A DNA stretch of 38,836 nt from CAZUMW01 sp964621615. Lineage in GTDB: Bacteria; Desulfobacterota; WTBG01; CAIYCZ01; CAIRTM01. Where the stretch lies: assembly GCA_964621615.1 (NCBI GenBank), contig CAZUMW010000044.1, forward strand, positions 1 to 38,836, read 5' to 3'. The notes below the pieces were generated by a model. That model did no database searches and was not told the DNA's origin. It saw only the letters and a program-made list of their open reading frames with translations. Both the position numbers and the translations under genes were made by a program. This document shows positions 9,840-17,609 of the stretch, piece after piece (the first letter of the stretch is position 1; every line of letters starts with the position of its first letter).

Positions 9840-9872
9840 CCGGCAGCCTGCCGGGCAGCTGGTTTTTTCGTG
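9840..9872 (+). promoter_or_regulatory. Intercistronic hairpin between gap and pgk
   Basis: A ccggcag-cc-tgccgg stem is followed about 10 nt later by a run of six T. It may partially attenuate or process the gap transcript so that gap is made in excess of pgk, as in many bacteria. The gap between stem and T-run makes a simple terminator doubtful. Confidence 0.25.
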
Positions 9873-9911
9873 AGTAAAAACATAACGTGATATACACACG
9901 GGGAACAAGCC

Positions 9912-11096
9912 ATGGCTGTTACATTCATTGACGACATCGATGTCAAAGGAAAGCGCGTGTTCGTCCGGGCGGATTTCAACGTTCCGCTCGATGGTGCTCA
10001 AAACATCGCTGACGACACAAGGATTCGGGCGACGCTGCCCACGCTGCAGCACATCCTCGACAGCGGCGGCGCTCTTATTATCGCTTCGCACCTTGGCAGG
10101 CCCAAGGGCTCGCCGGACCCGGGCCTGAGCCTGCGCCCCGTTGCCGACCGGCTGAGCGATCTGCTGGGAAAGCCCGTTCTGTTTGCCGAAGACTGCATCG
10201 GCGAGGATGCCGGGCGGAAAGCAGAGGGCCTGAAGCCGGGACAGATACTGCTGCTTGAAAACCTTCGCTTTCACAGCGAGGAAAAAAACAACGACGAGAG
10301 CTTCGCGCGGCAGCTCGCTGCCGCTGCCGATGTGTACATAAACGATGCATTTGCGGTGTCACACCGCGCGCACGCATCGGTGGAGGCGATCACCAGAGCC
10401 GTGCCGGTGTGCGCTGCCGGCTTCCTGGTCAAAAAGGAAGTCACCAGCTTTGAAAAAGCCATGAAAAGCCCCGCCCGCCCGCTGGCGGCGGTGATCGGCG
10501 GCGCAAAAGTGTCCGGAAAGCTCGAGGTGCTCGAAAACATTATCTCCAGGGTTAACAGCCTGCTGATCGGCGGCGGCATGGCCTACACGTTTCTCAAGGC
10601 CCAGGGCAAAAACGTGGGCAATTCCATGCTTGAGGAAGACCTGATCGACACAGCTGCCTCCGTTATGAAAAAAGCCGAGCAGAACAATGTGCAGCTGCTG
10701 CTGCCTGCGGACTGCGTTATCGCCGAGGAGCTTAAAAGCGGCGTGACCACCAAAATCGTCACGGTTGACGACATTCCCAACGGGTGGATGGGGCTCGATA
10801 TCGGCCCCGATACCATACAGCGCTTCAGCGATGTCATAGCTCAGGCAAAAACCATTGTGTGGAACGGCCCGATGGGCGTCTTTGAAATAGAAGAGTTCTC
10901 GCAGGGCACCTTCAAAATAGCGCAGGCCATTGCCGGCTCTGATGCCATGAGCGTTGTGGGCGGCGGGGACACTGCAGCGGCGCTTCACCAGTCAGGCTGC
11001 GAAGGCGGCGTGTCATTTGAGTCCACTGCGGGCGGCGCCTTTATGGAGATGATGGAGGGAAAAACACTTCCCGGCATCGCCGCCCTGGAGCGGTAG
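9912..11096 (+). CDS. pgk: Phosphoglycerate kinase
   Basis: This enzyme transfers phosphate from 1,3-bisphosphoglycerate to ADP, giving 3-phosphoglycerate and ATP. The 394-residue length is standard. Diagnostic elements are RVFVRADFNVPL near the N-terminus, the SHLGRPKG substrate loop, LLLENLRFHSEE, AVIGGAKVSGKLEVLENI at the hinge, VWNGPMGVFE, and the nucleotide-binding GGGDTAAAL near the C-terminus. It lies 157 bp downstream of gap in the same orientation. Confidence 0.97.
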   Translation: MAVTFIDDIDVKGKRVFVRADFNVPLDGAQNIADDTRIRATLPTLQHILDSGGALIIASHLGRPKGSPDPGLSLRPVADRLSDLLGKPVLFAEDCIGEDAGRKAEGLKPGQILLLENLRFHSEEKNNDESFARQLAAAADVYINDAFAVSHRAHASVEAITRAVPVCAAGFLVKKEVTSFEKAMKSPARPLAAVIGGAKVSGKLEVLENIISRVNSLLIGGGMAYTFLKAQGKNVGNSMLEEDLIDTAASVMKKAEQNNVQLLLPADCVIAEELKSGVTTKIVTVDDIPNGWMGLDIGPDTIQRFSDVIAQAKTIVWNGPMGVFEIEEFSQGTFKIAQAIAGSDAMSVVGGGDTAAALHQSGCEGGVSFESTAGGAFMEMMEGKTLPGIAALER

Positions 11097-11237
11097 AAAA
11101 AAATTATCGCCGCTGCGCTCCGCACAATGGGCGCGTTCCTCGAGGTCCGGCGAAGCCATTCTAATTGTTGTGCCGGGGGCGAATGAAACCCGCCGTTCGG
11201 CCTACCGAACACCAATTCATGTAACGGAGCAAAGATC

Positions 11238-11993
11238 ATGCGGACTCCCATAATTGCAGGCAACTGGAAGATGCACAAAACAATCCCCGAGGCGCGGCAG
11301 CTGGTGCAGGATCTGAAAGCCGGCGTTTCAGGCGCAAGCGGGGTTGAGATAATCGTCGCCCCCGTATTTACGGCGCTGTCAGCGGTTGCCGACCAGCTTT
11401 CGGGCTCACCCATAAAGCTTGCAGCCCAGAATGTGTTCTGGGAAGAGCAGGGAGCCTTTACCGGCGAAATAGGCCCGGCAATGCTCAAAGACGCCGGCTG
11501 CTCCCATGTCATTATCGGCCACTCAGAGCGTCGCCAGTACTTCGGGGAAACCGATGAAACCGTGAACAAGCGGATCAGAGCAGCGCTTGCAGCGGGCCTG
11601 ACCCCGATTGTGTGCATCGGCGAAACGCTTGAGGAGCGGGAGGCGGGCAATACCATGGCGGTTATCGAGCGGCAGCTCAAAGGCGGTCTTGCCGGGTTTC
11701 CGGCTCAGGAAATTTCACAAATGGTGATCGCCTATGAGCCGGTGTGGGCCATCGGCACCGGCAAAACCGCAACGCCGGACCAGGCCCAGGAGGTTCACGC
11801 AGCCGTGCGCAAGCTGGTTGCGGAAGCCGCCGACGCACCCACTGCAGAGGGAATCCGCATCCTGTACGGCGGCAGCGTCAAGCCCGACAATGTGGACGAC
11901 CTGATGGCGCAGCCCGACATCGACGGCGCCCTGGTGGGCGGCGCCAGCCTTAAAGCCGATTCCTTTTCCCGCATCGCGTCTTTTAAAAAATAG
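11238..11993 (+). CDS. tpiA: Triosephosphate isomerase
   Basis: This is the TIM-barrel enzyme interconverting dihydroxyacetone phosphate and glyceraldehyde-3-phosphate. All catalytic residues are present: K11 in AGNWKMHK, H95 in IIGHSERR and E167 in AYEPVWAIGTGKTAT, with the phosphate loop YGGSVKPDN and GALVGGASLK near the C-terminus. Its 251 residues are the usual length. It is third in the gap-pgk-tpiA block. Confidence 0.97.
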   Translation: MRTPIIAGNWKMHKTIPEARQLVQDLKAGVSGASGVEIIVAPVFTALSAVADQLSGSPIKLAAQNVFWEEQGAFTGEIGPAMLKDAGCSHVIIGHSERRQYFGETDETVNKRIRAALAAGLTPIVCIGETLEEREAGNTMAVIERQLKGGLAGFPAQEISQMVIAYEPVWAIGTGKTATPDQAQEVHAAVRKLVAEAADAPTAEGIRILYGGSVKPDNVDDLMAQPDIDGALVGGASLKADSFSRIASFKK

Positions 11994-12062
11994 CGGTTGC
12001 CTTTTAAAAACAAATACTGTATATTAAAAAATTTAATACAGTAACCTCACACCGGAACAGAT

Positions 12063-12416
12063 ATGATTTTATTTTTCATTATCATTCATGTGATTGTCTC
12101 AATCGCGCTGATACTGATCGTACTGCTGCAGACCGGCAAGGGCGCGGAAATGGGCGCGGCGTTCGGCGGGTCCTCCCAGACGCTGTTCGGCGGCGGCGGG
12201 CCGGCACCCTTTCTCGGCCGCGTGACCACCATCGCTGCAATAGTATTTATGGTCACCTCGCTTTCCCTTGCCTACCTCTCATCAAACCCCAACCGGGGAT
12301 CAATTGTCGATGATGCAGGCAGCGTGCAGCAGCCGGTTGAAGCGCCCGCGCAAAACGCCCAGCAGGCACCGGCCCCGATCGCGCAGCCGTCACCCGCTGA
12401 GCAGCAGGGACAATAA
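12063..12416 (+). CDS. secG: Preprotein translocase subunit SecG
   Basis: SecG is the small auxiliary subunit of the SecYEG channel. The 117-residue protein has two predicted membrane helices (about 3-22 and 54-75) flanking the conserved cytoplasmic loop GKGAEMGAAFGGSSQTLFG. The last ~35 residues are a Gln/Ala/Pro-rich low-complexity tail common in this family. It follows tpiA by 69 bp, an arrangement seen in many bacteria, and the tRNA-Leu gene begins 13 nt after its stop codon. Confidence 0.93.
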   Translation: MILFFIIIHVIVSIALILIVLLQTGKGAEMGAAFGGSSQTLFGGGGPAPFLGRVTTIAAIVFMVTSLSLAYLSSNPNRGSIVDDAGSVQQPVEAPAQNAQQAPAPIAQPSPAEQQGQ

Positions 12417-12429
12417 AAAAGCTATTCAT

Positions 12430-12514
12430 GCCGAAGTGGTGGAACTGGTAGACACGCTATCTTGAGGGGGTAGTGGGGAGACCCGTGCCGGTTCGAGTCC
12501 GGCCTTCGGCACCA
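12430..12514 (+). tRNA. tRNA-Leu (anticodon GAG)
   Basis: The sequence folds as a class II tRNA with a long variable arm. The acceptor stem is gccgaag/cttcggc with an encoded cacca 3' end. The anticodon stem ctatc/ggtag encloses loop ttgaggg, giving anticodon GAG, and the T arm is gccgg-ttcgagt-ccggc. It likely shares a transcript with secG, whose stop codon is 13 nt upstream. Its 3' end is repeated at 15212, marking it as an integration site. Confidence 0.95.
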
Positions 12515-12519
12515 GAAAA
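12496..12519 (+). repeat. attL-like direct repeat (tRNA-Leu 3' end)
   Basis: Twenty-four bases spanning the T-arm 3' side, the acceptor stem, CCA and the following gaaaa are repeated exactly at 15212-15235. Integrases of the tyrosine-recombinase class typically recombine at such tRNA 3' segments and leave the tRNA intact, as here. Confidence 0.8.
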
Positions 12520-12526
12520 CAACAAG

Positions 12527-12566
12527 GCGATTCCGTAACCATTAGGGATCGCTTTTATTTTTTTTT
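12527..12566 (+). terminator. Rho-independent terminator downstream of tRNA-Leu
   Basis: The stem gcgattcc/gggatcgc with loop gtaaccatta is followed by a T-rich tract (ttttatttttttttt). It would end the secG-tRNA transcript. It lies inside the integrated segment; a second, different terminator lies just after the right repeat and may be the ancestral one. Confidence 0.75.
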
Positions 12567-12697
12567 GCCATGGGGCCGTAAAACAAGGGGTTCTGAACAC
12601 AACCTTCGGCACAGGCCAGATAAATACGTAAATTCAAAGAGTTGCAAGTGGCGGATTTGTAGTTTTTGTCGCATATAACCGCATATGCCTGGAAATA

Positions 12698-13090
12698 TTA
12701 ATCTTCCCATGGCATGTTATACCACGCCACGTACTCCCTGATTGTGTCTTCAGCAATACTATACAGCACCCCCCTTGATGATTCACGCTCATTTTGAAGA
12801 CCAGCTTCGTTGCAAAGTTTATCAATGAAATCTGCTATGATTTCATATTCTTCAGATTGTTCATCTGCCAGATGGGGCTCTTCTTCAAGGGACAGAAGAG
12901 CCTCTCCGAGAGTTCCTTCATCATCGTGTGCCGCGCCGGTATTCAATGCAAATCGTAATAATGCGGCAATGACAACACTTATCCTGTGAGTGCGCGCATC
13001 AGGGCCGACACTTTTTAGCATTTGAATAAATATGGCGTATGCTGTATCCCCGATGATCTCCTTGAATTCTTCAATTGTCTTATGCATCAC
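12698..13090 (-). CDS. Hypothetical protein in the AbiE island
   Basis: This acidic 130-residue product is not recognised. It is predicted mostly helical, with a hydrophobic middle stretch (TAYAIFIQMLKSV and ISVVIAALLRFALNTG) and an acidic C-terminal half (LSLEEEPHLADEQSEEYEIIADFIDKL). There is no signal peptide and no catalytic signature. A start at the second of two adjacent Met codons is equally possible. It is 360 bp downstream of the toxin gene on the same strand and may be cargo of the same island. Confidence 0.5.
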   Translation of the reverse strand: MMHKTIEEFKEIIGDTAYAIFIQMLKSVGPDARTHRISVVIAALLRFALNTGAAHDDEGTLGEALLSLEEEPHLADEQSEEYEIIADFIDKLCNEAGLQNERESSRGVLYSIAEDTIREYVAWYNMPWED

Positions 13091-13450
13091 GAAATCCTTT
13101 TTTTATCTTATTCCTCGCAGCCCGATTTTACCGTCAAGTCGTCTGCAATTGTTTTAATTAAAAGGCCGAAAATTTTTGAAGCCAGTATGAAAGAAACTCG
13201 GACATCAAAATCAACACGTTCTTTTAAGCAGCCTGATTATTGGAGTGGTGTTTGCCGGGGAAGTGTGCTGAAGAAATTCTCTGTATGCGACATTCTTAAA
13301 TTCGAACCGGATTTCAGACCGATCTTGAAAATTCCTTATAGCTGCCCCTAATCAAAATTCCGGCAATGGTAAAAAATCCTGAAAGAAGGCAGGTCGTGAT
13401 TATTTTTCTGCGGTTAGTTGTAACTTTACTGATGAAGAATAAGGATATGT
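13091..13450. other. Gene-poor stretch inside the island
   Basis: These 360 bp separate the hypothetical gene from the AbiEii toxin gene. A short plus-strand frame (atg at 13187 to 13351) has no ribosome site and no family resemblance. The stretch may be decayed cargo; I see no repeat or RNA gene in it. Confidence 0.35.
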
Positions 13451-14365
13451 TCAACCTTGCCATGGTCCGGTTGCTTTCCAGTTGGCCTGAAATTTTATCT
13501 TGTTTTTCAGGCTTTCAGCTACCGGCCCGAGAAATGCAGCGATATCGTTGACTATGTGCCGGAAATCTTTCGCAGTGTTTGCTAAGCGATTTTTACGGAC
13601 AAATGCCCGCCATTGAGTATGCTTTGGCGGTTCTGCTGAAAACTCAGGCGAAAAAACAGTTGGAGCAGAGGGGACATTTGTGCCGCGTTTTTTAAAGGTT
13701 TTACTGATGGCCTTCTGTAAAGTGCTGCCGTCGAAATCAAACTGGCGTGACAGAAGCCATATGTCATAAAAGTCTTTCATGCGGCTGTTGAGCATCCCCA
13801 GTTTGATCATTGCTTCGAACTTTTCAGCAACGGTGCTTTCCATGCTGTAGCCGCAGATTTGCGGCGCCGGCAAATCAAGTATTGTCGGATAAACAATCGT
13901 CTGAATCTGTGGGATGACCTCATCACCAAAGCCGATATCAAGCTGCATTCTTATCTGTGCCGTATCAAGCAAACCATTGAATTTGACACGAACCCCTTCA
14001 TAGTCTGCATCTTCAGTGATGCGTTCTCCCGTAACGCTTTGCACGTTGAAAACTATCCCGTCCGGCTCAACGTCATGTGTGCAGACCCCTTTTGCGATGC
14101 CGACAATCGTATCGATACTGTTATCCAACCGGCCGAGCAGGTCGATATCCATTGTGGGGCGGGTGGCTGGTGCGTTCCATACCGTTAGCATCAAGGCACC
14201 TTTGAGAACGAATTTTTCAGCGTAGGGGGAACGCGACAAACGATAGAGAAAACGCTCCATAGCATAGTACTGGAGCAGTTCGTTGAATGGACGTCCAGTA
14301 GTACGTGCGATATTCAGCAGACGCTGTCGTACGGATGCGGAGATGTTTTTCGCCTGCCTGCTCAC
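13451..14365 (-). CDS. abiEii: AbiEii/AbiGii-type nucleotidyltransferase toxin
   Basis: This is the toxin of a type IV (AbiE) toxin-antitoxin system. The family is a DNA-polymerase-beta-like nucleotidyltransferase; characterised members stop growth, and relatives modify tRNA. The 304 residues show the family motifs: KGALMLTVW (55-63) as the nucleotidyltransferase G-loop, DIDLLG (73-78) as the metal-binding DxD, EKFEAM (181-186), and KDFYDIWLL (197-205), the KxxDxxD-like motif IV. It overlaps the antitoxin stop by 4 bp (ATGA), so the two are translationally coupled, antitoxin first. Function in phage abortive infection is known for the family and inferred here. Confidence 0.88.
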   Translation of the reverse strand: MSRQAKNISASVRQRLLNIARTTGRPFNELLQYYAMERFLYRLSRSPYAEKFVLKGALMLTVWNAPATRPTMDIDLLGRLDNSIDTIVGIAKGVCTHDVEPDGIVFNVQSVTGERITEDADYEGVRVKFNGLLDTAQIRMQLDIGFGDEVIPQIQTIVYPTILDLPAPQICGYSMESTVAEKFEAMIKLGMLNSRMKDFYDIWLLSRQFDFDGSTLQKAISKTFKKRGTNVPSAPTVFSPEFSAEPPKHTQWRAFVRKNRLANTAKDFRHIVNDIAAFLGPVAESLKNKIKFQANWKATGPWQG

Positions 14366-15000
14366 AGCAGCGCCTCCAGATAGGGGCGCATGACCTTCTC
14401 AACACGGCAAAGACGTGCAAAATACAGGATCTCATCAACGTCGTAAAATGTGCTTTTTCGGTACAGCTTGAGGGCTTCAAGAGCAGTATCGAGCCCGAGT
14501 TTGTTTCTGTACTTAAAGCAGTCGGCAATGGTTTTAGCCGGTTTATACATGCGGGCCGGTATTTCATCGACTGTTTCTTTTTGAATGCCTTCGGAATATG
14601 ATTTTCCTGAAAAATGGAATATGCGCACCGGAGGAAAATCAATCGAAGGGGCAGCCGCATTCCGGGGTACTGCCAGGTAGATTTCATGGGGAATCTGTTT
14701 TGTCAGATCATAGTAGGCAAGAGCTGAAACGAGACAAATTACACCATGAGGAACACGCAGTGAAACTGAAACAAGATCCGGATTTCCCAGAGGGGGGCTT
14801 TCAGCCAGGCGATATAGGCCGCGGCTAAGTCTTTCTACAACACCAGCTTCCAGCATTGCATAAAGGGTGCGCGGATGAATGCCCGCACGAATCGCATCGG
14901 ATGTCCTGAAGACGCCGCCGGTGCCTTTGAGGGAGGCCTTGGCCCGCTCATATTTTTTATGGGTTGTAATCATTGCATGGTCGGATAAAAGCATCAACAT
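14362..15000 (-). CDS. abiEi: AbiEi-type antitoxin/transcriptional repressor
   Basis: This is the antitoxin partner of the downstream nucleotidyltransferase. AbiEi proteins have an N-terminal winged helix that binds operator repeats and a C-terminal domain that neutralises the toxin. Here the wHTH is visible as GVFRTSDAIRAGIHPRTLYAMLEAG followed (after a break) by LSRGLYRLAE, and the C-terminal domain has SVSLRVPHGVICLVSALAYYDLT and PAKTIADCFKYRNKLG, both typical. The 212-residue length fits. The start is uncertain: ATG codons at 15000 and 14973 are both possible and neither has a good ribosome site. Confidence 0.87.
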   Translation of the reverse strand: MLMLLSDHAMITTHKKYERAKASLKGTGGVFRTSDAIRAGIHPRTLYAMLEAGVVERLSRGLYRLAESPPLGNPDLVSVSLRVPHGVICLVSALAYYDLTKQIPHEIYLAVPRNAAAPSIDFPPVRIFHFSGKSYSEGIQKETVDEIPARMYKPAKTIADCFKYRNKLGLDTALEALKLYRKSTFYDVDEILYFARLCRVEKVMRPYLEALL

Positions 15001-15211
15001 TTAAAAGCTTATGTATATGATTTTATCCATAATTGATTTTATATGCAAGCATAAATTTTCGTTGTTGTGCCAGCGGGATAAGGGGCCAAACGGGTCGGAT
15101 AAAATGCGATTGAAATGCGATATTGCGGTTAAGACGCTCGTTGAACTCGCTCAATGCAGCTAAAACTCGCTGACAATTTATTAAGTTATTGATTTTGCAA
15201 AGCTTTTCATA

Positions 15212-15235
15212 AGTCCGGCCTTCGGCACCAGAAAA
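15212..15235 (+). repeat. attR-like direct repeat of the tRNA-Leu 3' end
   Basis: This is an exact 24-bp copy of 12496-12519 without the rest of the tRNA. It is followed at once by a terminator, consistent with being the original tRNA 3' flank displaced by integration. Confidence 0.8.
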
Positions 15236-15239
15236 ATAA

Positions 15240-15277
15240 AGCGTTTTCAGCTACTTGCTGAAAGCGCTTTTGTTTTT
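15240..15277 (+). terminator. Rho-independent terminator after the right att repeat
   Basis: The stem agcgttttcagc/gctgaaagcgct (one G-T pair) with loop tactt is followed by ttttgttttt. There is no complete gene immediately upstream, so it is best explained as the ancestral tRNA-Leu terminator separated from its gene by the island. Confidence 0.65.
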
Positions 15278-15941
15278 CCGGTAAATTGCCCCTTGATTTT
15301 CCATGCTTTTTTCTACCCCCTGCCTTCGACACCAAACAAGCAAAATCAGCAGGTTATAAGAACACTTCAAAATCCCCGTACACCATTTTCTTTCGATCAT
15401 CTTTTCGACACAAGTTTTTGTCGGTTTCGCTGTTGTTTAAAGAATTAAACAAAATCAACATCCTATATTCACGAAAAATGCTCGGACGATTTATCGGAAA
15501 GGACCGGGCAAACCGGATTTTCAATGAAGTGATATGGTAATAATTTTTATAGTAGCCGAAATCCGTTGTGCTCCAAGCTGAGCCGGGATGGACAGTATAT
15601 GGGATAGAACGAACGGCATAGGCCCGCATCGTGTTGACAACCGCCCCGATAACAATCTGAAGAAAAGCCGTAGTCCGGACCCGCCTACCAAAACCTCGAT
15701 TTCAGGTCCGACGACCGTTGCTGAAACAGCTGAAAACATGGTCTCCATTCCCGGCGGCTATTTCCCGATGAACTGTTGTATATGAGATAACGGACGGATT
15801 TAGGAGCTGTTTGGGTTTGATTCATTTTTTGGCAAAAATCATGTAACCTTTTTTTCGTTATCCTCCACAATAGAGGTGTATACCGATCGGTAGGCTGGCT
15901 CATCACAAAAAATCATTAACAAAAGCAGACAGGAGTGTATC
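15278..15941. other. Intergenic region with gene remnants and a palindromic operator
   Basis: Apart from a further degenerate copy of the tRNA end (15323) and the 12-bp palindrome annotated separately, this 660-bp stretch has no confident gene. A 65-codon frame at 15588-15785 ends in ENMVSIPGGYFPMN, which resembles the N-terminal signature of formylglycine-generating-enzyme-like (SUMF1) domains and then stops. It could be a decayed gene end. Confidence 0.3.
15881..15892. promoter_or_regulatory. Perfect palindrome, candidate operator for the Spy-sigma cluster
   Basis: taccgatcggta is a perfect 12-bp palindrome 49 bp upstream of the Spy-like start codon. Its form resembles TetR-type operators. 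No TetR gene is in the window. Confidence 0.4.
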
Positions 15942-16421
15942 ATGATGAAACATAAAGCTGTAATCATTACAATTGCTGCAGTAATCGGTCTTGCATTCAG
16001 TGTCCCTGCATTTGCAGGGTTTGGCGGAAAACCGTTTCACCGGCCGGGATTTCACCGGGGCGATGGCGGAATCATGCGGCTTCTTCGGGATCTTGACCTT
16101 ACCGATGAACAAAAGGAGGCTGTTAAGGTTATAGTATCCTCTGCCCGTGAATCTATTGAACCGATTGCCGAGCAGCTGCAGGAGCTCGAACTGGAAGAGG
16201 CGATGTTTGCTGAAGAGATCAATGTGTCCGGTGTCGAACAGAAAATTGACACCATGGTTGGCCTGCGCAGTAAGATAGTATCCATTAAGGCAGACTCACA
16301 GATGGAGGTGTCCCGTGTTCTGACCCCTGAACAGCGGACAATCGTTCTGGAGCGCATACATAAAAACCAGCGACGGGCACAGCATATCAGAGGAAAGATC
16401 CGGGATTATGCTGAAGAGTAA
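15942..16421 (+). CDS. Spy/CpxP-family periplasmic protein
   Basis: This small periplasmic chaperone or stress-sensor protein has 159 residues. It begins with a signal peptide (MMKHKAVIITIAAVIGLAFS, cleavage after VPAFA). The mature part is helical and carries two LTxxQ motifs that define the family: DLTDEQKEA (about 52-60) and VLTPEQRTI (about 126-134). The Gly/His/Phe-rich N-terminus of the mature part (HRPGFHRGDGG) could bind metal. It is preceded by an aggag ribosome site. It sits immediately upstream of a sigma/anti-sigma pair and is probably in the same regulon. Confidence 0.8.
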   Translation: MMKHKAVIITIAAVIGLAFSVPAFAGFGGKPFHRPGFHRGDGGIMRLLRDLDLTDEQKEAVKVIVSSARESIEPIAEQLQELELEEAMFAEEINVSGVEQKIDTMVGLRSKIVSIKADSQMEVSRVLTPEQRTIVLERIHKNQRRAQHIRGKIRDYAEE

Positions 16422-16441
16422 GATGCTGAAGGTTATTGCAG

Positions 16442-16480
16442 GCGGGGACCGGTGTGCGGACCCGGACCCCGCTCTTTTAT
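16442..16480 (+). terminator. Terminator or attenuator between the Spy-like gene and the sigma factor gene
   Basis: The stem gcggggaccgg/ccggaccccgc (one mismatch) is followed by tcttttatt. It would reduce read-through so that the Spy-like protein is made in excess over the sigma factor. Confidence 0.6.
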
Positions 16481-16529
16481 TCAAGCGGCTGTTTCATAGA
16501 GCCGGAAGCGGACCGGGCCAGTGATATAA

Positions 16530-17135
16530 ATGAATGCTGAAGACAGCACTCTTGTCGAAAAAACCCTTGGTGGCGATAAGGCAGGATTTGATGAACTGGT
16601 TCAGCGATACAGCAGGCTGGTTTTTAAAACAGGTTTCCGCTTTTTTTCTGACCGTCAGAGCGTTGAAGATATCGCACAGGAGACGTTTTTGCAGGCCTAT
16701 TGCTCACTGGGTACCTACAGCCGGAAGCACCCGTTCGGCAGCTGGCTGATGGCCATAGCGTTGCGCATTTGCTTTCGCAGCCTGAAAGAACAAAAAAGAA
16801 GAGCCGAGCTGGATTCCCATGTGAAACTGAATGAGGAAGAATTTGATCTAATGGAGCGGTTTTTCAGTTCACCATGGTCCGCCGCCGCGGTTGACCAGGG
16901 TCGACAGGCACTGTGCCGCGATCTGGTCGACAAAGTGTTGTGCAGGCTGTCAGCCAGGGAACATGTGATGCTGGTGCTGACGGAGGTTGAAGGCTATTCC
17001 GTCAAGGAAGCCGCAAAGCTTATGGGGCTTACGGTCGTTAATGCAAAAGTTTCAGCCTTTCGCGCCAGACGGCGGGCTCTCGGCATAACAAAAGAACTTA
17101 TGAAAACCGGCCATAAAAAGGCGCCTGCGGGGTAA
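16530..17135 (+). CDS. ECF-type RNA polymerase sigma factor
   Basis: This 201-residue extracytoplasmic-function sigma factor would direct RNA polymerase to envelope-stress or metal-response promoters. Region 2 is seen at about 18-85 (FDELVQRYSRLVFKTGFRFF, DRQSVEDIAQETFLQAY, the family's DxxQETFL motif), and region 4 at about 135-185 (LSAREHVMLVLTEVEGYSVKEAA then VVNAKVSAFRARRR). The linker between them is short, as expected for group 4. Its stop is 6 nt before the anti-sigma start, and the four genes 15942-18037 are co-directional. Confidence 0.9.
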   Translation: MNAEDSTLVEKTLGGDKAGFDELVQRYSRLVFKTGFRFFSDRQSVEDIAQETFLQAYCSLGTYSRKHPFGSWLMAIALRICFRSLKEQKRRAELDSHVKLNEEEFDLMERFFSSPWSAAAVDQGRQALCRDLVDKVLCRLSAREHVMLVLTEVEGYSVKEAAKLMGLTVVNAKVSAFRARRRALGITKELMKTGHKKAPAG

Positions 17136-17141
17136 GATATC

Positions 17142-17609
17142 ATGCCGTCAAAAGAATGCCGAACGGTTCAAAGAATTATCCGTTTACAGCGCAGCGGTGA
17201 AACGGTTGACGCCCTTTCTGTGCATAAGGCAGAGCAGCACATAAACCGGTGTGCTGCCTGCAGGGAAAAAGCATACAGACAAGGCTTTGCCCTCCTGCTC
17301 CAACAGGCATTAGGCCGTAAGGCGCCGGAGCCCTCTGCTCATTTCCACGCCCGGCTTCGAACAAGGCTGGCAGCAGCAGATCGGGGAGAGCCCGGCATGA
17401 TTCAGGCAGCGCTCATGCAGGCGGGCCTGAAGCTCGTACCGGTATTAACCGCGCTGATGATTGTTATTGCGGGAGCATCCGGTCTTATGTGGAGGCTGAC
17501 AGAAGAAACAAAGCGGGCTGAGCTTGGCGAGTATGTTTTTTTCAGCAATGCACGGCTTACAAACGAGCTGCTTGTTTCTGAAATTATCATGTATGAGGAC
17601 AGACCATGA
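17142..17609 (+). CDS. Zinc-finger anti-sigma factor, membrane-anchored
   Basis: The protein is predicted to hold the neighbouring ECF sigma factor inactive at the inner membrane. The N-terminal part contains an HxxxCxxC zinc motif (HINRCAACREKA, about residues 32-43) like the ZAS domain of anti-sigma factors. A single membrane helix follows at about 95-116 (LKLVPVLTALMIVIAGASGLMW), leaving a ~40-residue periplasmic tail. It is 155 residues long and overlaps the next gene by 4 bp. No protease site can be read with confidence. Confidence 0.75.
   Translation: MPSKECRTVQRIIRLQRSGETVDALSVHKAEQHINRCAACREKAYRQGFALLLQQALGRKAPEPSAHFHARLRTRLAAADRGEPGMIQAALMQAGLKLVPVLTALMIVIAGASGLMWRLTEETKRAELGEYVFFSNARLTNELLVSEIIMYEDRP

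Larger units (their letters stand above)
12515..15211. mobile_element. Small integrated island at tRNA-Leu carrying an AbiE module
   Basis: The segment lies between two exact 24-bp copies of the tRNA-Leu 3' end. It carries one hypothetical gene and an AbiEii/AbiEi pair, all on the minus strand, opposite to the core operon. No integrase or excisionase is present, so it is either a remnant or a satellite mobilised in trans. Further degenerate copies of the repeat core (ccttcggcaca at 12602 and ccttcgacacca at 15323) suggest repeated integration or decay at this site. Confidence 0.65.

Noticed and set aside
10359..10988. 209-codon minus-strand frame
   Set aside because: It is antisense to pgk, with no support of its own.
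13187..13351. Small plus-strand gene in the AbiE island
   Set aside because: It lacks a ribosome site and has no recognisable features.
15212..15235. A second tRNA-Leu gene
   Set aside because: Only the last 24 bp region of the tRNA is present; there is no D arm or anticodon arm upstream, so it is an att-site copy.
15286..15540. 84-codon plus-strand frame after the right att repeat
   Set aside because: It starts within the tail of the terminator region, has no ribosome site and no family resemblance; more likely non-coding.
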